Source: JAXGTO01 sp040774885
Lineage (GTDB): Bacteria; Actinomycetota; Coriobacteriia; Coriobacteriales; Eggerthellaceae
Length of the DNA stretch: 46,239 nucleotides
Reading direction: 5' to 3'
Assembly: GCA_040774885.1 (NCBI GenBank)
Contig: JAXGTO010000020.1
Location: 1 to 46,239 of the forward strand
Shown here: positions 8,768 to 16,870 of the stretch, piece after piece
Numbering within the stretch: the stretch's first letter is position 1
How the letters are laid out: every line of letters starts with the position of its first letter
Translations under genes and position numbers: made by a program
The notes under the pieces: model-generated
What the model saw: only the letters and a program-made list of their open reading frames with translations
What the model was told of the DNA's origin: nothing
Databases searched by the model: none

Positions 8768-9688
8768 ATGACACTGAAAACGGCGGGCCGCATCGACGAC
8801 CTCATAGGAGACACGCCCCTTCTCGATGTCACCGAAGCGGTGGGCGCTCAAGCCACGATTATGGCGAAGTTCGAGGCGATGAACCCCGGCGGAAGCATCA
8901 AAGACCGTATCGCCAAGGCCATCATAGACGATGCCGAAGAAAAGGGCGCGTTGAAACCAGGTGCCACCATCATCGAGCCTACCAGCGGCAACACCGGCGT
9001 CGGGCTGGCCATGATCGCCGCTGCACGTGGATACAAGTTCATTGCCGTGATGCCCGAGACCATGAGCATGGAGCGCCGCAAGCTGATTGCCGCCTTCGGC
9101 GCCCAGTTGGTCCTCACCCCTGGGTCGGAAGGCATGACGGGCTCGGTCGCCCAAGCCGAAGAGCTCCTTGCCGCCACGCCGGGAAGCTTCGGGCCCCATC
9201 AGTTCGACAATCCCATCAATCCGCAGGCACACTATGAAACCACGGGTCCCGAGATCTGGGAACAGACCGCAGGTTCGGTCGATGCGTTCGTGGCAGGCGT
9301 CGGCACGGGCGGCACCCTTTCCGGTACCGGTCGTTTTCTGCGCCAGAAAAACGCCGGCGTGCACATCGCCGCCGTCGAGCCCGAAGAATCCCAGGTGCTT
9401 GCCGGCAAGCCCGCAGGCGCACACAAGATCCAAGGGATCGCACCCGGATTCATCGCCAAGACGCTCGACACGCAGATCTACGACGAAGTGATTCCCATTT
9501 CGTCTGCCACAGCGTTCGAATATCAAAAACTGCTCTCCACGCGTGCCGGCGTATTCGCCGGAATCTCATCCGGTGCAGCGGTTGCCGCTGCAAAGGCCCT
9601 TGCCGATCGACCTGAGTTCGCCGGCAAGACCATCGTCGCCATTCTGCCCGACACCGGCGAGCGCTACCTTTCCATGCTATCCGATTAG
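8768..9688 (+). CDS. cysK: Cysteine synthase (O-acetylserine sulfhydrylase)
   Basis: A 306-residue OASS that makes L-cysteine from O-acetyl-L-serine and sulfide. The PLP lysine is K45 in NPGGSIKDR, the substrate loop is the canonical TSGNTG (residues 72-77), and the phosphate loop GVGTGGTLSGTGR and terminal LPDTGERYLS are typical. AAGGAGAGG precedes the ATG. It is the first gene of an operon with a cysteine desulfurase and an IscU scaffold, so its cysteine may feed Fe-S cluster assembly directly. It contrasts with the altered paralogue at 4881. Confidence 0.95.
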   Translation: MTLKTAGRIDDLIGDTPLLDVTEAVGAQATIMAKFEAMNPGGSIKDRIAKAIIDDAEEKGALKPGATIIEPTSGNTGVGLAMIAAARGYKFIAVMPETMSMERRKLIAAFGAQLVLTPGSEGMTGSVAQAEELLAATPGSFGPHQFDNPINPQAHYETTGPEIWEQTAGSVDAFVAGVGTGGTLSGTGRFLRQKNAGVHIAAVEPEESQVLAGKPAGAHKIQGIAPGFIAKTLDTQIYDEVIPISSATAFEYQKLLSTRAGVFAGISSGAAVAAAKALADRPEFAGKTIVAILPDTGERYLSMLSD

Positions 9689-9699
9689 GAGGATCGACT

Positions 9700-10887
9700 A
9701 TGGATACCATTTATCTGGACAACGCGGCCACCACGGCTTTGCGTCCCGAAGCGCTCGAGGCCATGATGCCGTATCTCACCACGGATTACGGCAATGCCTC
9801 TTCCATCTATCCGGTGGGGCAGAAGGCCGCAGCGGCCGTCCGCCAGGCGCGTGCCACCATCGCAGAATCGCTGGGCGGTTCTGCCGACGAACTGTACTTC
9901 ACCAGTGGGGGCAGCGAGGCCGACAACTGGGCAATCAAAGGCGTCATGCATGCCAACGCCAAGAAGGGCAAGCACCTCATCACCACGGCCATCGAACATC
10001 ATGCCGTGCTGCATACCTGTGAATTCTTGGAAAAAGACGGCTACGAAGTGACGTACCTTCCCGTCGATGAAGAAGGGCTGGTCGACCCCAAGGCATTCGA
10101 GGCGGCCATTCGCCCCGATACCGTCATGGCCTCCGTCATGTTCGCCAACAATGAAATCGGGACCATCGAACCCATTGCCGAGTTGTCAGCCATCGCCCAT
10201 GCCCACGGCGTCATCTTCCATACCGATGCGGTTCAGGCATTCGGCCATGTGCCCATCGACGTGGACGCCATGGGCATCGACTTGATGTCGGCATCGGGGC
10301 ACAAGGTGTACGGTCCCAAGGGCATCGGGTTTCTATACAAGCGCAAAAACGTGCGCATCGACAATCTTATTCACGGCGGCGCCCAGGAACGCGGTTTGCG
10401 CGCCGGTACCGAGAACACCGCCGGTATCGTCGGATTCGCCAAGGCGGTAGAGCTGGCCATGGCGGAACAGGCCGATGAGATGCAGCGTCAAAGCGAGTTG
10501 CGCGATCACGCCATCGACCGCATCTTGGCCGAGATTCCCTACAGCCGCGTCAACGGCAGCCGTACCAAGCGCCTGCCCAACAACATCAACGTGTGCTTCC
10601 GCTTCATCGAAGGCGAGGGCATGCTGTTGCAATTGGCGGGGCGCGGCATCTGCACGTCGAGCGGCTCGGCTTGCACCAGCGGATCGCTCGATCCCAGCCA
10701 TGTGCTGCTGGCCATCGGCCTTCCGCACGAAATCGCCCACGGCAGCCTGAGGGCCACGCTGGGGCGGGAAACCACGCTGGCCAACGTGGACTTTTTGGTG
10801 GACAGCTTGGTAAAGACCATCGGCAACCTGCGCTCCATGAGCCCGTTGTACGAGGACTTTATCAAACAGCAGAAAAAGGCCAGCTGA
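9700..10887 (+). CDS. iscS: Cysteine desulfurase (NifS/IscS type)
   Basis: A 395-residue class V aminotransferase-fold enzyme that takes sulfur from cysteine as a persulfide and releases alanine. The PLP lysine is K202 in SGHKVYGPKG, and the persulfide cysteine is C325 in SSGSACTSGS, the flexible-loop form of group I (NifS/IscS) enzymes rather than SufS. It begins MDTIYLDNAATT, the usual N-terminus. It lies 11 bp after cysK with AGGAGG as ribosome binding site, and 68 bp before iscU. Name iscS versus nifS is a matter of convention. Confidence 0.95.
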   Translation: MDTIYLDNAATTALRPEALEAMMPYLTTDYGNASSIYPVGQKAAAAVRQARATIAESLGGSADELYFTSGGSEADNWAIKGVMHANAKKGKHLITTAIEHHAVLHTCEFLEKDGYEVTYLPVDEEGLVDPKAFEAAIRPDTVMASVMFANNEIGTIEPIAELSAIAHAHGVIFHTDAVQAFGHVPIDVDAMGIDLMSASGHKVYGPKGIGFLYKRKNVRIDNLIHGGAQERGLRAGTENTAGIVGFAKAVELAMAEQADEMQRQSELRDHAIDRILAEIPYSRVNGSRTKRLPNNINVCFRFIEGEGMLLQLAGRGICTSSGSACTSGSLDPSHVLLAIGLPHEIAHGSLRATLGRETTLANVDFLVDSLVKTIGNLRSMSPLYEDFIKQQKKAS

Positions 10888-10955
10888 CAAAAAGCGAATC
10901 ATGGTTGGTGCGACGCGTATCGCACGGGCCATCGAAGATGAAAGGAGCCGTTCTC

Positions 10956-11390
10956 ATGGCTATGGAATACAGCGAAAAGGTGATGGACCACTTCACCAAT
11001 CCCCGCAACGTGGGTGAAATCGAGGACCCGAGCGGATGCGGCACGGTGGGCAACGCCGTATGCGGCGACATCATGCGCATCTATCTGGACATCGACGACA
11101 ACCAGATTGTCCGCGATGCGAAGTTCAAGACGTTTGGGTGCGGTGCTGCCATCGCCACTTCGAGCATGGCCACTGAGATGGTCAAGGGAAAGAGCGTCCA
11201 AGAAGCCCTCGAAGTTACCAACAAGGCCGTTATGGAAGCCCTCGACGGACTGCCCAAGGTGAAAATCCACTGTTCGCTTCTGGCCGAAGAGGCCATCCAT
11301 GCGGCGTTGTGGGACTACGCTGAGAAGCATGACATCGAGATCAAGGGGCTGAAGAAGCCGAAGTCTGACATCAACGACGAAGTTGCCTGA
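10956..11390 (+). CDS. iscU: Fe-S cluster assembly scaffold IscU/NifU-like
   Basis: A 144-residue scaffold on which [2Fe-2S] clusters are built from IscS-supplied sulfur. The three ligand cysteines C36 (VCGD, followed by D38), C62 (FGCG) and C106 (HCS) are in the IscU positions, and C28 is extra. The N-terminus MAMEYSEKVMDHFTNPRNVG is typical. The ATG at 10956 is set by AAAGGAG. It ends the cysK-iscS-iscU unit, which is followed by a strong terminator. No hscA/hscB/fdx follows, so this is the minimal actinobacterial/Firmicute type of ISC operon. Confidence 0.94.
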   Translation: MAMEYSEKVMDHFTNPRNVGEIEDPSGCGTVGNAVCGDIMRIYLDIDDNQIVRDAKFKTFGCGAAIATSSMATEMVKGKSVQEALEVTNKAVMEALDGLPKVKIHCSLLAEEAIHAALWDYAEKHDIEIKGLKKPKSDINDEVA

Positions 11391-11408
11391 TCGTCCAATC
11401 GGCAGTTC

Positions 11409-11450
11409 GAAGGGGCAGCGGCTTTTCGGGTCGCTGCCCCTTCTCGTTCA
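11409..11450 (+). terminator. Intrinsic terminator after iscU
   Basis: A 12-bp perfect stem (11409-11420 with 11432-11443, GAAGGGGCAGCG) and an 11-nt loop are followed by a modest T-rich stretch (TCGTTC). It closes the cysteine/Fe-S operon. Confidence 0.8.
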
Positions 11451-11516
11451 AGACCGCGGCTGGCAAACGGCCGCATAGCAGGCAGATAGACGATGAGCGA
11501 ACAGTGAGGAAATCGG

Positions 11517-12020
11517 ATGGCGAAAACAGGCGAGACGGGCGAAGTGACTTCGGTCAACATTTCCGAAAAGAAGGGAACGCGCAAAACTCCGGTCGAATCG
11601 GGATCTGTCGACTTGCTGCGCGACAGCGGGGTGGCAGACGATGCCCATGCCGGCCCCTGGCATCGGCAGGTGTCGTTTTTGGCAGAGGAATCCATCGCCA
11701 AGGCGCGCGAGGCCGGACTCGATGTGGGCGAGGGGGACTTCGGCGAGAACGTCACATGCCAGGGAATCGACATGAAAGGCCTGCCGCTGGGCACCCGCGT
11801 GCGCGTGGGAACGGCCGAGGTGGAGATTTCCCAGATCGGAAAAGTGTGCCATCGCAAATGCGCCATCTATTACTTGGCGGGCGATTGCATCTTCCCGCGC
11901 GAAGGCGTGTTCGGATGGGTGGTGCAGCCCGGCACGGTCAAGGTGGGCGATATGATCGAAGTGCTCAGCGTGGGGTCGGGCGAAGTCCATCACGCCATTT
12001 CCCAGGTGCCGCCTGCGTAG
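11517..12020 (+). CDS. MOSC domain protein
   Basis: A 167-residue stand-alone MOSC (molybdenum cofactor sulfurase C-terminal) domain. Typical features are GVADDAHAG near residue 40, GDFGENVTCQGID, PLGTRVRVG and a conserved cysteine region CHRKCAIY. MOSC proteins carry or transfer sulfur or bind Mo cofactor; the exact role here is unknown. Its place after a cysteine desulfurase operon fits a sulfur-relay function, but the terminator at 11409 separates the transcripts. The start is ATG at 11517 with GTGAGGA upstream. No Mo cofactor biosynthesis genes are in the window. Confidence 0.85.
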   Translation: MAKTGETGEVTSVNISEKKGTRKTPVESGSVDLLRDSGVADDAHAGPWHRQVSFLAEESIAKAREAGLDVGEGDFGENVTCQGIDMKGLPLGTRVRVGTAEVEISQIGKVCHRKCAIYYLAGDCIFPREGVFGWVVQPGTVKVGDMIEVLSVGSGEVHHAISQVPPA

Positions 12021-12040
12021 GCATCGCCTTCGTGCGCCTG

Positions 12041-12049
12041 TGCTACACT
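12041..12049 (+). promoter_or_regulatory. Extended -10 element before map
   Basis: TGCTACACT is an extended -10 (TGn plus TACACT) about 49 bp before the map start codon. No clear -35 is visible, which is tolerated with extended -10 promoters. Weak evidence. Confidence 0.35.
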
Positions 12050-12097
12050 TTGATTGACAAATCACGCACATCAAACACGGAAAAGAGAACTGAATCC

Positions 12098-12877
12098 ATG
12101 AGCATCATGTTGAAGTCGCCCGAGCAAATCGAGGCCATGAAGGAAGCTGGCCGCGTGTCGGCCAAGGTGTTGCGAGAAGTGGGAGCCCGTGCGAAACCCG
12201 GCGTTTCCACGCTCGAGCTCGACCGTTACGCCGAAATGTTGATTCGCCTTGAAGGCGGCATCCCCGGATTCAAGGGTTACGGCGGATTCCCCGGATCCAT
12301 CTGCGCCAGCGTAAACGACCAGATCGTCCATGGCATTCCTTCTGAAAGCGTCATTCTGCAAGAAGGCGATATCCTCTCCGTCGATACCGGAGCTACGGTG
12401 GACGGTTGGGTGGGCGACAACGCTTGGACGTTCCCCGTGGGAAAGATCAGCCCCGAAAAGCAGGCGCTTTTGGATACCACCGAAGAATGCATGTGGGCTG
12501 CACTGGATGCCGCCCGCGTGGGCAATCATCTGGGTGATATCGGCCATGCGTGCCAGCAAATCGCCGAAGCCGCCGGATACGGCGTGGTGCGCGAATACGT
12601 GGGTCATGGCGTGGGTCGTGTGATGCACGAAGATCCGAACGTCCCCAATTACGGACACAAGCACCACGGCATCAAGCTGGTGGAGGGCATGGTGCTGGCC
12701 ATCGAGCCCATGATCAACATGGGCACCTACAAGACCAAGCAAGGTGGCGACGGCTGGTTGGTGAAGACCGCCGACGGAAAGCCTTCCGCTCACTTCGAGA
12801 AGATGGTGGCCATCACAGCCGACGGTCCGGTCATCATAACCACCGAACCCGACCACCGACGCCCCGTGAACGACTAG
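12098..12877 (+). CDS. map: Methionine aminopeptidase, type I
   Basis: A 259-residue metalloprotease that removes the initiator methionine from new proteins. Metal ligands of the pita-bread fold are visible: D in SVDTGATVDG, D in GDNAWTF, H in YVGHGVGRVMHEDP, E in AIEPM and E in SAHFEKM. There is no N-terminal zinc-finger extension, so it is the short bacterial type Ia. The ATG at 12098 was chosen over longer in-frame extensions that overlap the MOSC gene; AAAAGAGAAC upstream is a weak ribosome binding site. It is apparently a single gene, with a non-coding block of about 500 bp downstream. Confidence 0.95.
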   Translation: MSIMLKSPEQIEAMKEAGRVSAKVLREVGARAKPGVSTLELDRYAEMLIRLEGGIPGFKGYGGFPGSICASVNDQIVHGIPSESVILQEGDILSVDTGATVDGWVGDNAWTFPVGKISPEKQALLDTTEECMWAALDAARVGNHLGDIGHACQQIAEAAGYGVVREYVGHGVGRVMHEDPNVPNYGHKHHGIKLVEGMVLAIEPMINMGTYKTKQGGDGWLVKTADGKPSAHFEKMVAITADGPVIITTEPDHRRPVND

Positions 12878-12921
12878 GAAACAAACGCTGACGTTGCGGT
12901 TGCGTTTCCCGAGTATGCGAT

Positions 12922-12977
12922 TCGTGCGCTACTTCGATTTTTCTAAAAACAGAAGCGGAATATGAAGTAGTGCACGG
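12922..12977. repeat. 56-bp palindrome, copy H0
   Basis: The arms TCGTGCGCTACTTC and GAAGTAGTGCACGG (12922-12935, 12964-12977) pair with two mismatches, both G·U-compatible or terminal, around a 28-nt AT-rich loop. It is the most divergent of four palindromes of identical 56-bp width in the window (others at 13057, 23156 and 23279). Confidence 0.65.
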
Positions 12978-13056
12978 AAAAGCGAGGTATTTGGATGCGG
13001 CGAGGCATCTCGCCGATGCATTGTCTCAGGTGGGCGTTGCGCTTCCGATTCGTCAG

Positions 13057-13112
13057 TCGTGCAATACCTCGTATTCCGTTTAGGTATTTCGAAAAAATGA
13101 GGTATTGCACGA
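13057..13112. repeat. 56-bp palindrome, copy H1
   Basis: The arms TCGTGCAATACCTC (13057-13070) and its exact complement (13099-13112) flank a 28-nt AT-rich loop that contains TTTCGAAA. It is the best-matched copy: 14 of 14 bp paired. It starts 135 bp after copy H0, in the non-coding gap between map and the ATP-grasp gene. Confidence 0.85.
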
Positions 13113-13149
13113 TTTAAATCCCCTGGCAGGTCATTTCAGCACCAACGTC

Positions 13150-13345
13150 GCCCCATCATGCCTTCGCCCCATCATGCCTTCACCCCATCATGCCTTCGCC
13201 CCATCATGGCTTCACCTCATGGCAGCCTGATCTCGGTGTCGCTCTATAGCAGATTTGCCTTGCCGCATCGTTATGGCCTGATCTCGGTGTCGCCCAATAG
13301 CGGCTTTTCATTGCAGCCTTATCACGACTTCGCCTCGGCATCACC
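13150..13345. repeat. Short tandem repeats (16-bp x4, then about 51-bp units)
   Basis: The 16-bp unit GCCCCATCATGCCTTC repeats four times from 13150 to 13213 with single changes. It is followed by CCTGATCTCGGTGTCGC twice, 51 bp apart (13226 and 13277), and a decayed third copy near 13316. With copies H0 and H1 it explains most of the non-coding gap 12878-13380. I see no convincing gene in this gap. Confidence 0.8.
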
Positions 13346-13380
13346 CTATGGCGGCCTCGGCGGCATCCAACGCGAAGGTA

Positions 13381-14655
13381 TCAGACTTCCAGCTGCTTGC
13401 CTTCGGTATCCCAGTAGAAGCGCTTGAATTTGCGCACCTGGTTGTAGAACATGACGCGCGCCCAGAAGTTATGCAGGAAGCTGTCGGGCGCGTAGTGAAG
13501 CGGATAGTGGGGACGCCCCGGCCACAGTTTGAGCGCCTGGCCCAGCAGTTCGGGCTGCTCCATGCTCTTTTTCAGCACCTTTTTCGGCACCACGCAATAC
13601 AAGAACGGTTCGTAGGCTTCTTGATAGGGAATCTCGCGTTCCAGGATGAACTCTTCCACGAACAGCGTGACGAAGCACACGCCGCCCAGGCTCATGTAGT
13701 ACGTGTTGCGTCCGCAGCGGGTATTGACCTCGAAGAAGCGGAAGCTGCCATCGCGTTCGTCGAACTTGATGTCGAAATTGGCGAAGCCGCGGTATCCGAT
13801 GCACTTCAAGAGCTTGGCGGCATCGTCGACGATCGCCTGTTCTTTGCGTCCCATGATTGCGACGGGGTTGCCCAGCGCGGTGGGGTCGTGGTCTTGCAGG
13901 CACACGATGCCGCCCGACACCACGCGCACGTCGCCTTTTGAATCGCTGAACGTGGTCAAGGTGCGGATGGCCTCGTCGCCGCCGGGGATGAAGTCTTGGA
14001 TCACCAGTTCGCGGTTGTAGTCGGAATCGCGGATGTCCTTCCATACGCGGTGCAGCTCATCGGCGTCTTGGATCTCGTAGATCTTGCGTTTGTGCGGGAT
14101 CTCGGCATCTTGGAACTCGGCGGAATTCGACGGCTTGGCGATGAGCGGATAGTCGAAGGCGGCCGCATCGATTTCCAGATTCGCGTCACTGCAATCGAAG
14201 TACCAGGTTTTGGGGTAGGGGATGTCCAGTTCTTCGCACAGCGCATAGAAACGCTCTTTTTGCGTGATGTCGTCGAGCAGATCGAAGTCGATGTAGGGAA
14301 TCACGTAACCTGCGGCCTGAAGGCGGTCTTTGGCAGCCGATATCATTCGGGCGTGGCAGTCGTCGCAGCCTACCAGAAGCAGGGTCTTCGAACCGCCGAT
14401 TTCTTGCGCGATGCTTTCGAGCTCGGCATAGAGCGGTTCGGGCTCATGGATACCAGGGCAGATGCGGTAGTCGGTAAAACGGCTGGTGGAAAGGTGCTTC
14501 ACGTCCTGGGTTGCCAGCACGATGGTTTTCTCGATGCCATAGGCGCGATGGAATTCGCGCACGTAACTGTAAGCCAGCACGTCGCCGCCCACCACCACGG
14601 GTTGCAGCAGCCGCGCAACGTCGGCTTCGGAATGGATGGGATTGGCTGTGGACAT
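13381..14655 (-). CDS. ATP-grasp carboxylate-amine ligase, D-aspartate ligase-like
   Basis: A 424-residue ATP-grasp protein. The N-terminal part (PVVVGGDVLAYSYVREFHRAYG) resembles the start of Enterococcus D-aspartate ligase Aslfm and related carboxylate-amine ligases. The ATP-grasp part has YPLIAKPSNS, VIQDFIPGGDEAIRTLTTF and RFFEVNTRCGRN, the last with the metal-binding E and N. No signal peptide is seen, so it is cytoplasmic. The start at 14655 has GGAGAGG upstream and an extended -10 (TGCGATAAT) 38 bp upstream. It is divergent from an AsnB-like amidotransferase followed by murJ, which suggests modification of a peptidoglycan precursor. The amino-acid substrate is not provable from sequence. 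Confidence 0.82.
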   Translation of the reverse strand: MSTANPIHSEADVARLLQPVVVGGDVLAYSYVREFHRAYGIEKTIVLATQDVKHLSTSRFTDYRICPGIHEPEPLYAELESIAQEIGGSKTLLLVGCDDCHARMISAAKDRLQAAGYVIPYIDFDLLDDITQKERFYALCEELDIPYPKTWYFDCSDANLEIDAAAFDYPLIAKPSNSAEFQDAEIPHKRKIYEIQDADELHRVWKDIRDSDYNRELVIQDFIPGGDEAIRTLTTFSDSKGDVRVVSGGIVCLQDHDPTALGNPVAIMGRKEQAIVDDAAKLLKCIGYRGFANFDIKFDERDGSFRFFEVNTRCGRNTYYMSLGGVCFVTLFVEEFILEREIPYQEAYEPFLYCVVPKKVLKKSMEQPELLGQALKLWPGRPHYPLHYAPDSFLHNFWARVMFYNQVRKFKRFYWDTEGKQLEV

Positions 14656-14691
14656 GGTTTCCTCTCCGGGTCCGTAAGATAGGTCGCGGAT

Positions 14692-14697
14692 ATTATC
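14692..14697 (-). promoter_or_regulatory. Extended -10 promoter of the ATP-grasp gene
   Basis: On the minus strand TGCGATAAT gives a -10 GATAAT with the TGn extension, placed to start RNA about 30 nt before the ATG. The -35 is poor. Moderate support. Confidence 0.45.
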
Positions 14698-14899
14698 GCA
14701 CACCTGCAGCGATGGTTCGCGTTTGCGTGGGGCCCTTGCGTGTGGGCGTTCGGTGTAAACCATGCGGCTGTTGTGGGGGAGCGGGGCGGGCGAGGCCCCG
14801 TGTCGCAGGTGTTGGCGTATCATAGCGCCCAGGAAAAACCGAGGCGCCGCGCCGGTGCCGTGCACCGTAGCCGCGCGCCAGAACAGGAGCAGCCGACTC

Positions 14900-16864
14900 A
14901 TGTGCGGATTCGTGGGATTCACCACTGTCGATTACGAACGTGCCGTCAACGAGGCCATTGTCCACGACATGGCCGATCGCATCATCCATCGCGGTCCCGA
15001 TGATGACGGTTATTTCGTTGACGACCATGTGGCCATGGGCTTTCGTCGCCTGTCCATCATCGACCTCGAGGGCAGCCATCAGCCCATGCAGAATGCCGAT
15101 GGCAGCGTGACCGTCACCTTCAACGGTGAAATCTACAACTACCAAGAGCTGCGCGAAGAGCTCATTGCAGCCGGTTACGACTTCAAAACCAACGGCGATA
15201 CCGAGACCATCGTGCACGGGTATGAAGAATGGGGCACCGATGTGCTCCAGCGTCTGCGCGGCATGTTCGCCATCGCCATCTGGGATGCCGCCCATGAGCG
15301 CCTGGTGTGCGCCCGTGACATCTTCGGCATCAAGCCGTTTTACTACCAGCACAAAGGCGACCGCCTTATCTGGGGCTCGGAAATCAAGAGTTTCTTGGCG
15401 CATCCCGCCTTTGAAAAAGAACTCAATGCGGACATGCTGCCGCAATATCTGTGCTTCGAGTACATGAACGACGCTCAGACCATGTTCAAGGATGTCAACA
15501 AGCTGCTGCCCGGCCATTTCATGGTGTTTGAAAACGGCAAGCTCGATATCGAGTGCTTCTACCACATCACCTATAAGATCGACGACACCAAAGACATCGA
15601 CGAATGGGCCGACATCATCTGCAAGACCTTCGATGAAAGCGTGCAGGCCCATCAGATCGCCGACGTCGAAGTGGGCAGCTTCCTTTCAGGCGGCATCGAC
15701 AGCAGCCTGGCCGCCTACGATATGGGCCAGCATGCCGATATCAAGACTTTCAGCGTGGGCTACGACACCACCGGCAGTGAAGAAGCGCGTGCCAAAGCCG
15801 AGGCCAGCGGTTTCAAAATCAAGTTGGACGAACTCAAAGATGCTCATTCCTTTGCCGAATGGGCGGGTCTGCCCAACTACGATGTCACCGTTTCGGCCGA
15901 GGAATTCTTGGACGTGGTTCCCACCGAGCAGTATCACATGGACGAACCTTTGGGTGCTCCCAGCGCCATCCCCCTGTACTTCGTCAGCCAGCTGGCGAAT
16001 CAGCAGGTGAAGGTGGTGCAAAGCGGCGAAGGCGCCGACGAGCTGTTCGGAGGGTATTGGATCTATCACGACCAGTACGAGTTCTCCAAGTACTTCCGTG
16101 TCCCGCGTTTTCTGCGTGCCGCCGCCGGTGCGGTTGCCCAGGCGCTGCCACCGTTCCATGGCCGTCATTTCGCCATGCGCGGATCGGGCGGCCCGGAAAA
16201 GTCGTACCAACGCACGTGCATGAACTACATGTGGGACGAAGTGCCCCGCGTGCTCAAAGGCTACGACGGTCCCTGCAAGCCCTGGGAATGGGTGAAGCCG
16301 CATTTCGACGAGGTGCGTCAGAAGCAGCCCGATTTGGACGTCATCACGCAGACGCAGTACGTGGACATGGTGAGCTACATGCCCTTCGACATCTGCCTGA
16401 AGGCCGACAAGATGTCCATGGCGCACAGCTTGGAACTGCGCGTTCCCTTCTTGGACAAAAAGGTGCTCGATGTGGCGCTGCAGCTGCCCACCGATTGCCG
16501 CGTCACCGACGAACATGCCAAATACGCGTTGCGCAAGGCCGCCGAGAAGCTGGGCTTTCCCCAGGCCGTGGCGCACATGCCCAAGCAGCCGTTCATCACG
16601 CCGCTCACCGTGTGGCTTCAGACCGATCTGTACTACGAGCGCATCAAGGAGGCCTTTACCAGCCCGGCGGCCGAGAAGTTCTTCAACACCGATTATCTGA
16701 TGCAGATGCTCGACGACCACCATCAAGCCGACTTCAGCACGCAGGAAGGACGCGGCAAGCTCAAGATGATGCGCATTTGGAACGTGTATTGCTTCTTGTG
16801 CTGGTACGAGGTGTTCTTCGGCACGGCCAGCCAGAAGCTCGCTCCCAAGACCAAGGTGGCATAG
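14900..16864 (+). CDS. asnB: Asparagine synthase (glutamine-hydrolysing) family amidotransferase
   Basis: A 654-residue AsnB-family enzyme. The mature N-terminus would be Cys2 (MCGFVGF), the glutaminase nucleophile. RRLSIIDLEGSHQP and NGEIYNY are glutaminase motifs; SFLSGGIDSS is the PPi loop of the synthetase domain, and SGEGADELFGGY closes its active site. Family members either make asparagine or amidate cell-wall residues: LtsA of Corynebacterium and AsnB1 of Lactobacillus amidate mDAP, and AsnH of Lactococcus amidates D-Asp. The neighbours here are a D-aspartate-ligase-like gene (divergent) and murJ (6 bp downstream), so a wall role is plausible. AGGAG lies 10 bp before the ATG; earlier starts would bury Cys2. 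Confidence 0.92.
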   Translation: MCGFVGFTTVDYERAVNEAIVHDMADRIIHRGPDDDGYFVDDHVAMGFRRLSIIDLEGSHQPMQNADGSVTVTFNGEIYNYQELREELIAAGYDFKTNGDTETIVHGYEEWGTDVLQRLRGMFAIAIWDAAHERLVCARDIFGIKPFYYQHKGDRLIWGSEIKSFLAHPAFEKELNADMLPQYLCFEYMNDAQTMFKDVNKLLPGHFMVFENGKLDIECFYHITYKIDDTKDIDEWADIICKTFDESVQAHQIADVEVGSFLSGGIDSSLAAYDMGQHADIKTFSVGYDTTGSEEARAKAEASGFKIKLDELKDAHSFAEWAGLPNYDVTVSAEEFLDVVPTEQYHMDEPLGAPSAIPLYFVSQLANQQVKVVQSGEGADELFGGYWIYHDQYEFSKYFRVPRFLRAAAGAVAQALPPFHGRHFAMRGSGGPEKSYQRTCMNYMWDEVPRVLKGYDGPCKPWEWVKPHFDEVRQKQPDLDVITQTQYVDMVSYMPFDICLKADKMSMAHSLELRVPFLDKKVLDVALQLPTDCRVTDEHAKYALRKAAEKLGFPQAVAHMPKQPFITPLTVWLQTDLYYERIKEAFTSPAAEKFFNTDYLMQMLDDHHQADFSTQEGRGKLKMMRIWNVYCFLCWYEVFFGTASQKLAPKTKVA

Positions 16865-16870
16865 CGGTAT

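Noticed and set aside
13150..13213. CRISPR-like array
   Set aside because: The 16-bp units are contiguous without unique spacers, and no cas genes are nearby. The same applies to the 42-bp, 66-bp and ~103-bp arrays.
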